Part shown: piece by piece, positions 48,214-60,052 of the stretch
Layout of the letters: each line of letters starts with the position of its first letter
Numbering within the stretch: position 1 is the stretch's first letter
Source: Amorphophallus konjac
Lineage: Eukaryota > Streptophyta > Magnoliopsida > Alismatales > Araceae
Length of the DNA: 64,000 bases
Assembly: GCA_022559845.1 (NCBI GenBank)
Contig: CM040120.1
Location: 170,978,334 to 171,042,333 of the forward strand
Direction of reading: 5' to 3'
Position numbers and translations under genes: made by a program
The notes under the pieces: generated by a model
Database searches by the model: none
What the model was told of the DNA's origin: nothing
The model's input: the letters and a program-made list of their open reading frames with translations, nothing else

Positions 48214-50490
48214 ACAAGGGACACCAAAGCTCCGTGGGTGGAGGCAACGGATGAGGTGACTGATAACGGAAGCGACACCCCGAGGACAAGCCTACAAAGG
48301 GGTGGGTGACTTACAGCATGCACTGCATCTACTGAGGAGACAGAGACCTTCAGGAGAAGAGGTTCCGAGGACTAGCCTGCTAGGAACGTTCGCCCTTTGG
48401 CCACCACAGAGCCCCATGGGAAACTGTGGGTTTGAGATTGTTGGGTTGAACCCCTGTCAATATCTGCTGCAGCCCTGAGGGAGCGTCTACCATCAAGAGA
48501 TAGGGCTCCCGACCATTCAGCACCTCCGTGAAATCATGAGGGAATATCCCCCTCCCCGGATGACCGAGATGAAATCAGCGGAACTCAAGCGGTGGGCAAT
48601 CACAGATGAGAGAGGGGATATTCGTTACCAACGGACTACCAATCTTAGGACCGAGGTATTGACTGCCGTGAGATTGGGCAGTTGGTGATTGGCAATCGTA
48701 CGGAGGGACAATGGGAGCATAGCTGAGATAATCTGACTACACGGACATATATTCAAGCAGCTGGACCGCGATAGTCACGAGACGAGCGGTCTCCAATTCT
48801 CATGCGAAACAGGGGAACGCAAAAGGGAGAAGGAGACCAGAACTCGTATTGAAATGGGAAGAGACATGTGCACAAGCACAGCTCCACCCTCCCAGAAAAC
48901 GCAACGGCTGCCGACTGAGAAGCAAGTATAGATGGGAAAGCCCCGAGGAGGGGTTATCTCTGTAGCCCTTGATATTCCAGGGCACATGCGAAATCGAAGA
49001 AACCGGAATCATAGGACTGCGCGTAGACGGACGACCACAGAGGACCTCTGAAGGAAATTGAGATGGGAGAAGATAATAAGGCATGGAGCATTCAACTCAC
49101 CAACATTGATATATGCAGATGCATCGCTGCCCGGCGAGGAAACTATATACATATATTACAATTCCGATGCTGGCACTATGGAACGGCCACCGGTTCGCTT
49201 ACAGGGAAAACCCACAAGAGAGCGGCAAGGAGGGGGGATGGCGAAGAAGGAGAGAGGAGCTGGCTCATATCATCGCCGCTCCTTTCCCCCCTCACTTACA
49301 TTCGATGGGCAGAAGTCTCAGAAGGAGGAATCCATGGAAAGCAGAAAAGAACTGGCACCGGCGCCCACCTCTTCCGGGAACAGAGTATCATAGAGGAAGA
49401 AGATGACCGGCGGAAGCTCCTCCGAAGGAACCCTACTCTCTCTCTGCTTCCTTTCTTTTCTTTCTTCCCGAAAGCCCTCTTCTGTGTCCTCCTCGTTCTT
49501 CTCTTTTTCCTCTTTTTTTTTCTTCCAATCGAACCTCACCCGTTTATATAACAGGTTGGAGGCTTTGCATCCGGCGTGAGCTTTTGGCGCGCCGGGAGGA
49601 GTCTTCATCAACCTATCGTGCTGGTTTAAGACGCCATCCGATAGAGTGACTTGCGTGCCATGATGAGGGCGGAAGGTAGGGGATTTAGCGCGCCGGGATC
49701 AGCGCTGATGGTAGGGGGGCGCGCCGGCATAAGCACTGAAGGTAGTGGGGCGCGCCGGGCTAGTGCTCTTTACGACCTTCGAGCCAGTCGATGAGTCCGG
49801 GGATGATTCCGGGAGTCACCGTGAGCATTATCTCATTGATGCTTACTGAAACCTCGACGAGATATCTTGTCGAAGCTCCCGGGTTGGCGTACGGCCATTC
49901 TTGAGGTTCCAGATAGCTTTGGGTTGATCATATGGGCCTGCCGCTGACACTGCCTTCGGCTCCATAATTCGTGCCGCTGGCTCGGCCTGGCCCGTGCCCG
50001 AAGCTCCTTGGAAGGCGAGATAACACCAGGGATTGTTCCGTCCAAGCTGGGCGATCATTCGGCCACTGACGGGCCCATCTTGGTGGGAAGCCACACCCGT
50101 GCCGGGTGATCGGGGTCTTTTGCCGACAGAGCTTTTGGTCCTCCGTCTCGGAGAGCCAGGGGAAAACTCCTTTGTCTTCAGGAGAGCCTTTTCATGTGGT
50201 GGGGGACCACCGGATAGACCATCGTCCTTGGTCGGACAACGGGTGTAGTGTATGCAACACGACAAAGTCGATGCCGATTCATTGGGCAGGCTTGGTCGCA
50301 CTGCCGGTTGGTTGTGGATTCATCTTGGCTCTCCTGAGGTGAAGTCCCCACGTCCATACAGAATGACTCGAGGCTCTGGCAGCTTGAGAAATCCTCGATG
50401 TGTTGATCTTTATCAGCTCCCGCGCTTCGGTGGGCCGGGTCATTCGTCCTTATGGCTTGGTCGCCGACGATCATATTTTAGGTGCCAACA
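48214..50490 (-). mobile_element. Element F 3' LTR, truncated
   Basis: The minus-strand LTR start TGTTGGCACC is at 50490, directly after a polypurine tract. 2277 bp match 27490-29780 of S1 closely, but the last 1.36 kb of the LTR are missing: at 48214 the sequence jumps into G. TATATAAA is at 49543-49550 (minus). GGCGCGCC-type motifs are at 49585-49760. Confidence 0.85.
49543..49550 (-). promoter_or_regulatory. TATA box of element F LTR
   Basis: TATATAAA on the minus strand, with GGCGCGCC motifs 20-210 bases upstream of it and a purine-rich leader downstream. Confidence 0.6.
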
Positions 50491-50500
50491 AATGCCCCCC
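50491..50500 (-). other. Polypurine tract of element F
   Basis: The minus strand reads GGGGGGCATT immediately before the LTR start TGTTGG. It fixes the orientation of F as minus and therefore shows that the PMD gene is antisense. Confidence 0.8.
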
Positions 50501-50619
50501 AGACGTGGGTGTTGTGAGCAAGGCACGAGTGCAGCAAGACCCACGGATGAACTTCATCTGGACGGATCGCTTCTTCAGTTGACAGGAGCTCTGGATGGCC
50601 CTTAGTTCGGCACGGATGC

Positions 50620-50825
50620 TAATCCGGCGCCATTCCCATCTTAATACAGCATGGGATTAATACGGCGCGCCCTTACCCTTTGTGGTTTTAATCCGGCACG
50701 GCCTTTCCATCGGATCGGTTAATCCGCCGCGGTGATTCCCGGCGCGCCTTTGCTTAAAAAGGGAAATTAACTCGGCGCGCTAAATAGCGCGCCGGTTTAA
50801 CGGAGGGGGGCCTCCTCTATATAAG
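50620..50825 (+). promoter_or_regulatory. Promoter of the antisense PMD gene
   Basis: TATATAAG at 50818-50825 is preceded by at least five GC-palindromic motifs of the type TTAAT-C-CGGCGCG or GGCGCGCC between 50620 and 50795. It lies about 320 bases inside the 3' LTR boundary, facing away from the LTR. A leader exon would begin near 50850. Confidence 0.65.
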
Positions 50826-50932
50826 GCTTTCGCCTTTGTTTTTTTCTTCTTCATCCCTCATTCGCACAAACTTTTTCTCTCTCTTCCCTCTCTTCCCTTT
50901 CTCCGGCGTCGAGAGCGGCGATTTTCCTTCGG

Positions 50933-51213
50933 GTGAGTGGAGATGCTGTCCATTTGGGTTTCAAAACCCTTTCTTTGGGCCCCGGGAGGCTTCTAGCAGG
51001 GCTTGCCCTCGGAGCTACTCCCCTGGATGTTCCTCTTGGCCTCGGTGCAATGCCGATGGCTGCCTTTTAGGGACCGTTCCTCAGTGGACGCATTCCCATT
51101 TTTTTCTTTGGCAATCCCCTGTGCTGGGGAGACTCTGCCAAAATTTTGTCAGAGGTTCGCCTTTGATTAGCTATTTTCTGACTTTACTTTTGTTTGATAT
51201 GCCTTTTTTGCAG
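50933..51213 (+). other. Leader intron of the antisense PMD gene
   Basis: A CGG|GTGAGT donor at 50933 and a pyrimidine-rich TTTTTTGCAG acceptor ending at 51213, five bases before the start codon. Predicted from splice signals only. Confidence 0.65.
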
Positions 51214-54200
51214 CTATCATGGCATCCAGCTCTTCTTCTCGTGCCGTAGTGACATGGGAGAACGTCAATTCCCTCGACTGGGGGCACGGCCAGGTGGCCA
51301 TAGTTGCGGAGTCTTCGGATTCCGAGACAGACACTGTGGACACCAGCCATCTCCTTATCCTCGGGGGTGACTCTTTTCATTATAATAGAGAGGGTGTGAC
51401 CAGGAGGGATTATCCCAAGGACAAGCACCTGATGTCCCTTCTTCAACGCTTTCAACCTTCAGGGGAAGAGGGATGTGTTCGCCGTTCGGAAGGTCGAGCA
51501 GGCCTTGCTGGTGGAGAGAGACAGCCTGGCCGAATGTGTGATGCAGGGAAGACCCATCTATCTCCCCGGGGAGGTCAGGAAATGGAGCGCTGTGCTGGGG
51601 CTGCAAGACCTGGCTCCGGCAGACGGATTGCTGACTAGAGCTCCCGAGTTCGTACCCGCTCGGTGGAATGACTCCGCGGGCAGAGTGGATCGTGAGAAGC
51701 CGATCTTTGGTTTATTCCTTGCCCCGTTGAGATGGGGATATAGAGACGAATCGTTCTTGCTGGACTGCTTGGCGGTTCGCTTCAAGCACCAGATATCAGT
51801 GGGGTGGTTCGCTGAGCTGAAAGCTACAGACGCTCATGCATTCAGGCCCGGAGCAGTGGAGTTCACAGACTACGTGCTGCATCATTACGCTCCTCTTCTG
51901 ACCAGGGCCGGCATATATCACAGCGTGTACGCTTCAAGGTACCGGTACCCAATCTCACGGGGCTTGTGTTGTGGAATGATCGAGGTATTTTGCCCCGAAT
52001 ATAACACTTTCTACACTTCAGAGGGGGAGACCTCTTTAGACTTGTGGAGTCTATCGCAGCTCAGCGGCCTACCCATTGACGGGGAACCGTATGAAGAAGT
52101 CTGCTGGCCTGACTGGTTGAAAGACCAGACCGACGGTGACGGTCGGTATTTGGCGGGCTACGCCTATCGGTACCTGATGAAGGCGTATCGCACTCTTTTT
52201 CATTCGTTGCACGATACGAGGGAAGCTCAGAATCCGGGAGAGAAGCGAAGAGTGCGGATGGGCGCCTGGCTTCAATATTTCTTCCAGGGGAAGAATAAGT
52301 ATGAAGATTTTTCTCCAATAGCACCCGTGGCCCAGAAGCGGAAGAAGAGGGTGCGACGCCAGGCCGCTTCATCATCTTCTTCGAAAGGAGGGTAGGGGGA
52401 AAACCCAAACCCTACTGGTGTTGATGCAGTCACTCAATGTGCTGCATATCTGGTTTATTGGCTTTGTTCTTTCGCACTTCCTCAAGGTGACGAGAGTGTG
52501 ATTAGGGCGGAGGCCATTTACCCGGCCTGTCTTATGGCTTGGGGCATCAAGTTGTCCTTTTGCCCAGTGGCATTGTGCCTCATTTACAAGATGTTGGGAG
52601 ACTTGCACAAGATGCGTCTCCCCAGAAGCATTCGGACGGTTGGTCCGTTACATTTCTTTAATGCTTGGGTCTGCACCCTGTTTCCGGAGGCAGCTCCTCG
52701 GGCATTACAAGCGGTTCTTCTGGTCCCGCGTATGATAGAGTTTGCGAGTGCTGAGCCATCTTTACTAGCGGAGCAACTCTACGCCATTCGAGGTAAATTG
52801 GCCCGTATTCCCATGGATTCGCCTGTGGCTCTTCATTTCTGGAGCTTAGCTACCCATTCGAGCCCACTGACGAACAGGATGAGGCAGTGCAAGCTGTTTG
52901 AGACTGAGGAGTACATCCATCCGATTTCCAAGGCCAAATATACCAAGCCTATTCTGGAGCCGGAGTTGATTGATTGGGCACTGGCCATCAGGCCTAGTGT
53001 CCTTGTATTTCGCAAGAGCGGCATTCTGTGGTTGGAGCCGTATTACCCGTTCCGCTTCAGTCGGAACTTTGGCTACGACCAGCAGATTCCACATTCCTCT
53101 TCACAATTTGCATTGCCCAACAGGCATAGGGCCGGGCAAGTTTCAAACAATGATGCCCGAATATGGTGGGACTTTTTCCATCGTCGTGAAGACGTTTCTT
53201 TTCGGGTGCCCGCCCCTACGCGCCTCCCTCGCATCACGCCTGAATACATCAAGTGGTGGAACGCGCGGACGTGATTTTACAGGAACTCCCGGAGAGAGTG
53301 CTGGGCCGTGGCAGAGCACAGGTTTTTAGCTTCCCAGTCGGAGCCAGTTCTTGACATTGAAGCCTCTTATTTGAAGAAGTTGAAGTCTTGGACCAATACA
53401 GAAGTGAAGGCCTATATGGAGGCCCGCAAGATTGTGAAAGGCCGCAAGACGAAAGTTGAACCGAAGCTGCCCCCGATCAACAAGGATGATTATGTGAAGA
53501 CCCTTCGGGGTTTATGCCGGGTAAGCAGTGAGAGGGTGATTCTCCAACAACTCCCTTTACCGGTAGAGGAGCCCATCGCGGCTGTGTCCGACTGGCGTCC
53601 CGAGGTGGATAGGTCGTATCCCTATCGGACTTTCATTCGCAAGGAAGACAGGCGGGATGCCTTGTACGACAACACTCCCTGGCTATTTGCACTCCTTCGG
53701 TCGCATGGCCTGTCGGTGGGCGGTCCGAGTGAAGCCATCCTGGACCATCCTCTTCAGATTTCATTCAAATATGCAGACAGGTGAGGGCTGGACCATCTGA
53801 GCCTGTATTATCTCCTATCCTCTCGTGGTCATGAGGATCTGGCATTGTTGGCCGAACCGAGCGAAAAGATTGGAGATCTATGCTGGCTTATTTGCGAGGC
53901 GGCTTCGAGGGACAAAACACCGTCGCTATTCTATTGGCCTCTCTTCCCCTTCTATACGGGACCGGCAAGTATGTTCCATTTCTTCATTCAGGCCTTTTGG
54001 CCAGCTTCTTCTTTTGATTGTGGTGTGTCATTCTGACCTTTGTGCATGTGCAGTCCGACTGACTTCAGAGGAGACCCGGAACTTCAGGGAGCTGATCATA
54101 AAGGCCCAAAAGCCAACATATTTTGAAGTTCCTGAGCCTGCCCCGACCACGATGCCACTACCTCCTGGGGATTCGAGGAAGAGGACTCGATCCCAGCTGA

Positions 54201-55266
54201 GAGAGGCCGTCGGAAAGGCAAAAGAGGCGGTAACCCGGGTGACACGGGCACGTCGAAAGAAGGCTGCACAGAAGGAGTCGGCAACCGTCCTTCCTTCGGT
54301 TGTATCCTTTGAAGAATTTGAAGCTTCCCGCGCACAAGGGCTAGAGGCTGAAGGTAGGCTCTTTTTCTCTTCAAAGTGCATTAGCTTGTTTCGACTGCCT
54401 TGGCTAGCCCATGCTGACAGTTGCTGACACAGTTGCCGCGGTCGTCGGGCTGGAGGCGACGGTAGATGTAGCGGCTAGGGACGGGGCAGAGGAAGTCCCT
54501 ACTGCTCCCGTAGAAAGGGATCTGCCCTCTCCAACACCCAGGCAGGAGATGGAAGGTAATCTATAGTTTAGTCGCGATATCACCGCAAATCTTCATGTCT
54601 TTAGCTAGCTTGACCCCTTCTTGCCGTAAATTGCAGTTGATATACAACCGTCATTGCTTCCGGGCTCAGAGGGTGTAGAGGAGGCGATCCCCTCGGGGCA
54701 GGGCGGACCTGCTCTTGAGGTATCATCTATTGTTGCGCCTGGTGCGGAGAGCACCGGGGAAGTTCCTGCCGAGGGTGATGCTCCTGCTGGCGAGGCTCCT
54801 GCTCCGACGGCGGAGCATCCTGAGAGAGCAGAGGGGTCCTCTTCCTCTGAGCAGGTAGATTATGGTGGCGGCTCCAGTGGCGAGGAGCTCTCACTGATTG
54901 ATCTCGAGACCGATGACGCCGGGGCGTCCTCGGCCTATGAAAGCTATTATCTGACTTTCAGCCCGGCCCGGTTGTCGTGGGGCTGTCCCGAGCCGTCATT
55001 ATCGCTTGAGAGTGAAGAGGCCGGTGCCGAGGGAGCTGCTCTTAAAGATTTGAGCTTAGTACCCGCTGAGGTAAGGACCTGCCCAGGGTCGGTGTTTGTT
55101 GTTCTTCTTTATCTTCTCTCCAGCCTCGTTTTTTTTTAATGTATATATATTTCTGATGCAGGCTGGGGTGGCGCTGCCAACCATGACGGTGCAGATACCA
55201 CTCCCGGCTCTGGGAACGGGCCATGCAACTCTTCCGTCCGTCCTGCGGCCTATCGCATTGCGATAC

Positions 55267-58200
55267 TGTTGACAGCTAAAATATGAACAAAGATAAAGAT
55301 GGGACCAGACCAGCAACGAAGACTGGAAGATGCCTACGAAGTCAGGATTGAGGGAGGATCCTCACCACCAACTAATTGCCCAGCTAGGACCATCTCAGGC
55401 CTGGCTGATGTCCGGTGTTATCGTCATCATTCAGATGGCAATACTGATAAAACCCCAGTTTGTTCACTGATGGAACCTCGAGATGATCTCAACAAAGCTG
55501 TGTCACTACTAAAGGGGCCTATTTCGGTTCTGATAAAAGTCAATACAAAATAACTAAGAGAAGCAAGGCAATTATGCGGCCTAAAAGCACTAAATGGGCC
55601 GGCCGATTGGGCTTCTGACCATGGCGCCGGGAACCTCAACGAAGGGCCGCTGGACGCGTCGAGAGCCTGAAGGAAGGCGCGCCGGGAACTTCTCCCATGG
55701 ATACAGGCGCCGAGATCCCTTTTGCAAGGCAAGGGTTCTATAAAAACCATTGCTTCTCCCACAAGAAAGAGGGCGGACAGACAGAAAAGAAGAAAAGAAA
55801 GAGGCAAAGAAAAAAGAGCGAAGAGATATCCAGAAAGAAAAGAGATAGGAAAAGAGAGGGAGAGAGTCTCCGTCGAAAGGGGGAAGCAGAAGAAAGAAGG
55901 AAGAGAGGCTCCAGGTGGGCTGATAGGGGGAGGGAGAGGAGTCAATGCTCCACCCTCCCCCATGGTTTTATTTTCTTCTTCATGTAATCCTGCCGAGTTT
56001 ATCTCGATTTTCTTTTGAATGTAACCGGGATATCCCGATGTATATTCATCTCCCTCTCCCTCACTCCCTCCTTGTGGTCGGTGTTGGAATGATGTTATGA
56101 AATGAAATACTACCATGGCCCATTTGGGTGTCGATTGATTGAGATATCTGCTCTATGTCTTTCTATGTATATCTTTCATCAGGAATTTCCGATAGTTTAG
56201 ACGCTCCCGGTTTCAGGATCTTTCTACGACTATGTTCCTCGAAGAGGGATGAGGATAGAACCCCCACCCCTATCTAATGGGTGATTGGGCTCTATTTCCT
56301 TCTCCCCTCCTATCTCAATGGCAGATTCTCCCCATATAGTTCAAGTTTCCCTTCGAGCCCTTCATGCAGTTCAGGAACCAGAGACATCAATCTCTTGGTT
56401 CCCTGAACTGCCGAGCTCTGACAAACGATAATATCGATCCCTAGGTCCTCCATTCTAAGCCTTGAATGCTTAGGGCCTGGAGTCTCGGTGCTGAAAGTCC
56501 CTCCGCCTGCAGATTTTCAATGATATTGGGTTCGTCCAGGGGATCAGAGACAGTCATCTCTTGATCCCCCAGACAGCTGACGGCAAACAGAGAAGGATTC
56601 TCAGGGTTCAGATGATGATCTCTTTCCTCCTCCTGCTGATCTGGCCTCTCGGCTCCCTTGGCATCCCCCTAGCAGTAGCATCTATGAAACCCCCTTCTGC
56701 ATTCCTGATCCTGCATCAATCCGAGCCAGGAATCTCATAAAACCCCCAAACAGAGCATCATTTTTGAGCCCTGAAACCCTTACCCTTGCACCTTCTCGGC
56801 GTGCCAATTTCCACGCCGAGAGCCGAACTGCCGAGAGGCCTTCCTCTTCTTTCTTCGATAAACCGACGAAAACCCTTCGTGCAAACCTCCTAGTCGATGG
56901 CTTCCCGGCGCCACCTTCCCGGCGCGGTAATGGGCGCGCCGAGAAGACCCCTGGCCGAGAGCCCCCCTTCTTTGGCTGACCAAAACCCTAGCCGAGAACC
57001 CCCTTCCTGGCCAATCAAATCCCTGGCCGAGAACCCCTTTGGCCGAGCAAACCCCTGGCCGAGACCCTCTTCAAGCCAATAAAACCCACGCCGAGACCCC
57101 CTTGGCCAACCACTAAAACCATGCCGAGAGCTTCTCTTTTGGCCAAATAAAACCATGCCGAGAGCCATCTTCTTGCCAATAAAACCACGCCGATACCCCT
57201 GCTTTGGCCAATGAAACCCAGTCCGAGGCCCTCCTCTGCATTGTCATCCTTCGACCCTTTTGATTCCCTATACATCCGTCTAGGGGATGCTCAGAGATCA
57301 TCATATGTGCCCTGAGGTGGTACAATAATGGGGAAGACCTCCCCTACATTCCTATGTCCCGAATTTGATTCACATGCAACCCCGCGGGTTTGATGGACCT
57401 TGTCTTTACAAGGGTTTCGTCGGTCTCTGAGAAGGGGAATAGTGACCGATGCTAGAGGCATGTACAGTCTCCTTGAGCCTTAGTGCTCCCTCACCTTCCG
57501 GCTTTCATCCCAGCACTCCGTGGATGTCAGCCTATATCATCCTCTGGCAAATGTTCGGTCCAGGGGAGGTGCTGCCAAAATTCTCTCAGGAAGATGAAAG
57601 TTGACATCAGGTTTTACCCCTGGGACTTTGCACGCTGAGGACCATTCAAAACTATCTCGGCGCCACAAAATGTATAGCTCTCGGCGCCAACTTTCTTGCG
57701 CCGAGAACCCCATCTCCTGGGCGCGCCGGGAAGCCCCTGGCTTCTTTGCCACCGCGCCGAGAAACCCCCCCCCCTTTGGCCTCTTGCGCGCCGAGAAGCC
57801 CACAGCTATGGCCATTTGGCCCTTGCGCCGAGAAGCCTGCGCCGGGAACCCCTCGGCCTCCTTGCCTTCGCGTCAGGGAACCTATGCACACTTTAACTGC
57901 ACCGATAACCTGCCCAAGTTTTACTACTGAGTCTTCAATCCAAATTTTGTTCCGGGGGCGCTGCCCCCGAAAACCCCCGCAAGGGGCGCTGCCCCCTTGA
58001 CCCCCGCGACCTGACCGGGCAGGTCGATCCCCGCGACCTGACCGCGCAGGTCGATCCGCGTGCGAGGGCACAACATTGAGCATTCGCTCACTTTCCATCG
58101 TCCCGCATCAGGTTCATGAATAACCCCTTTAGCTCGGGAGGGCTCTGCCATTGCACGAGTTCCGCCGGCTTCTATAGGGAATATCAAGCATTGCCCTATG

Positions 58201-58750
58201 GCAGATACGCGATTCGGGAAGTTCAACGCTTCTCTCTCTTTTGGCTTTCATCCCGGCACTCCGTGGGTGGTAGCCTATTTCCCCCTGGGCATAACCCAGA
58301 TAAAGGGAAGATGCTGTCGAAATACTGATCGATGTTTTAAACCTCATCGCGGTCACGGCTCAGGCTACCTGTGATTGAGATCTTCCTTCCCCCCTTAACC
58401 CCGGGCTTTGAACCGCTGACTTAACGATATCATCTGTTCCTACGGTTGGTGTCATTATCTTGCCTGCCTTTCTGGCTTCGGTATGAAGTTCCATTTCCGC
58501 ACATGAATATACGTTAGCCTCTCGAGGCCTCCTACTTTAGCGTTTAATCAAGGGTTGTCTTCCTTAGGGAGGACGTAATTAACGTCATAGCGTTCAGGGT
58601 ATGACGGACTTCTGGTCCCGACTCGGACCTCACAATCGACTGACCAAGTCAGATCGAGCGCACAATAAAAATCGTCACTTCGGTGACTGGCACGCCAATA
58701 AATAAAAAAATAAATAAAATAAACCAAGATAAAATAAAATGTGTCGAACA
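55267..58750 (+). mobile_element. S2: solo Tat-type LTR inside the PMD gene
   Basis: A 3484-bp insertion with ends TGTTGACAGC and TGTCGAACA and a perfect 5-bp duplication GATAC at 55262-55266 and 58751-58755. TATAAAAA is at 55739-55746 on the plus strand, followed by a long purine-rich leader. The block containing GCGTGCCAGTCACC near its end (reverse complement, 58560-58690) is shared with S1 and G, which fixes it as a related but distinct Tat LTR in plus orientation. Two clusters of a degenerate GCCGAGAACCCC-type repeat lie at 56790-57240 and 57650-57870, and a GC-rich block with repeated GGGCGCTGCCCCC and CGACCTGACC lies at 57950-58060. There is no internal region. Confidence 0.9.
55739..55746 (+). 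promoter_or_regulatory. TATA box of solo LTR S2
   Basis: TATAAAAA about 470 bases into the LTR, followed by an A/G-rich leader. Confidence 0.55.
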
Positions 58751-59727
58751 GATACCCCAAGGACTATGCAGCGGTAATGGTTCCAGTCGGACCCGGAGCA
58801 CTTGTGGAAGTTGGTAGTTCGGCGGTAGCCGGGGATTCTCAGCCAATGGAGGCTGCACAGTAATCAACTCTGGAAAAGGATGGTCTTCCTGAAATAGAAG
58901 CCGGAGAGATCATTGAAGAGCAGATGTCTTTGGCTCTCGATGTTTCTGTTGCACCTCCATCCCAGGGGGCAGGAAAAGAGATTGCGGTTATTGAGGCTCC
59001 GGCCACCGTATCTTCCAGCGCGCTTGTTCCTCACAGCAGTGGACTGCAGCTCATGCCATCGTCATCTTCCGGGACGGCCGATGATATCTGGGCTGCCGTG
59101 GATAGCAGAGTGGAATTTGAACTGCCCGAGACATCGCCACTTGGTCTTCAATCTTCAAGTGACTTTGTGTGGCAGTTTCTGGGGACCCTCCAGCAGACCG
59201 TAACGGCCAGCAGGGATTTAACTTATGTTCAACTGAGGGGCTTGATAGAGCATCTATCCCGCTCGCTGTTGGCCTTTGGTTGTCCCATGGACGACTGGAC
59301 TCCACGGGTGATCCTGCTCCTGAAGTATGTAAACAGGAGGGAATTTCTAGGCCGAGAAGCAGCTGACCAGCTGGCGGCCATATCATTGGAGCGGGCTGAA
59401 AGCCGAGCAGCTCTTATTTCTCTGCAAGAGACTGCGGCGAGGATGAGGGATGAAGCCGATGCCTCTTTACAGCGCCGAAGCTTCTTGACGGCCCGGGTGG
59501 CGGCATTACAGGCCGAACTTTCAAGGGTAGAGGCCGAACTTGAAGAGGTAGATCGCCTGGGAGTCCAGAAGGCGGAGGAAGCAGAGATGGCCGAGGGACA
59601 AGCTGCTTCCCTTGGGGAGAAGCTATCCGAGCTGGAGGCCACCGAGTGTCGATTGCAAGAACTGACCCGCCATCCTTCCCTGGGTATTCCTGCGCTGGAG
59701 GACATCTTCCGACGCCCTCTGCCGTAG

Positions 59728-60052
59728 TCTTTTTTTCTCTCTTTATTTGCTCCCTTTTTGACGCACTTCATGTACTCCGGGGGATGGCCCGTGTAACATG
59801 TACCTTTTACTTCACAGTAATGGAAAATCTCCATCATGCTTTTTGAATGAAGACTCCCTCTTGTCATTATTCTTTTCTCTTCCATTCGCCCGTTGTTTCT
59901 AATCCGAGTGTATGAGTCATTAGGGCAGGAGAGCGCTCACGCCTTCAGCAAAGGGGTGAGGTGTTCGCTCCACCGCGCCGTTACTTTTCTCGAGACTAAC
60001 AACGGCCTATGCCAGCCGAGAGTCCGGGGGACTCAAGAGGGTATATCAAAAC
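59728..60052. other. Spacer after the PMD gene
   Basis: Downstream region of the PMD gene, with T-rich stretches that could hold its polyadenylation site. No gene is visible. Confidence 0.4.

Larger units (their letters stand above)
51219..59727 (+). pseudogene. Antisense plant-mobile-domain (PMD) gene of Tat element F, broken
   Basis: The start codon at 51219 opens MASSSSSRAVV. Splice signals and phase support coding exons 51219-53968, 54054-54353, 54433-54555, 54637-55070, and 55162-55266 joined to 58756-59727. Introns of 85, 79, 81 and 91 bases have GT...AG ends, and every junction keeps phase. The first coding exon holds the PMD: PIFGLFLAPLRWGYRDESFLLD, LDLWSLSQLSGLPIDGEPYEE, GRYLAGYAYRYLMKAYRTL, then AAYLVYWLCSFALP (about 52435) and KLSFCPVALCLIYKMLGDLH. 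Exons 54054-55070 are acidic and low-complexity. The last exon ends in a coiled coil (about 59340-59690). Defects: a +1 frameshift near 51470; stops at 52393, 53272, 53782 and 58861; and a 3.5-kb solo LTR in the last exon. PMD proteins are found in plant genes and in Tat elements; a role in silencing or transposition is not shown here. Confidence 0.85.

Noticed and set aside
55697..56018. Lysine- and arginine-rich frames at the start of S2
   Set aside because: They arise from the purine-rich LTR leader just after the TATA box.
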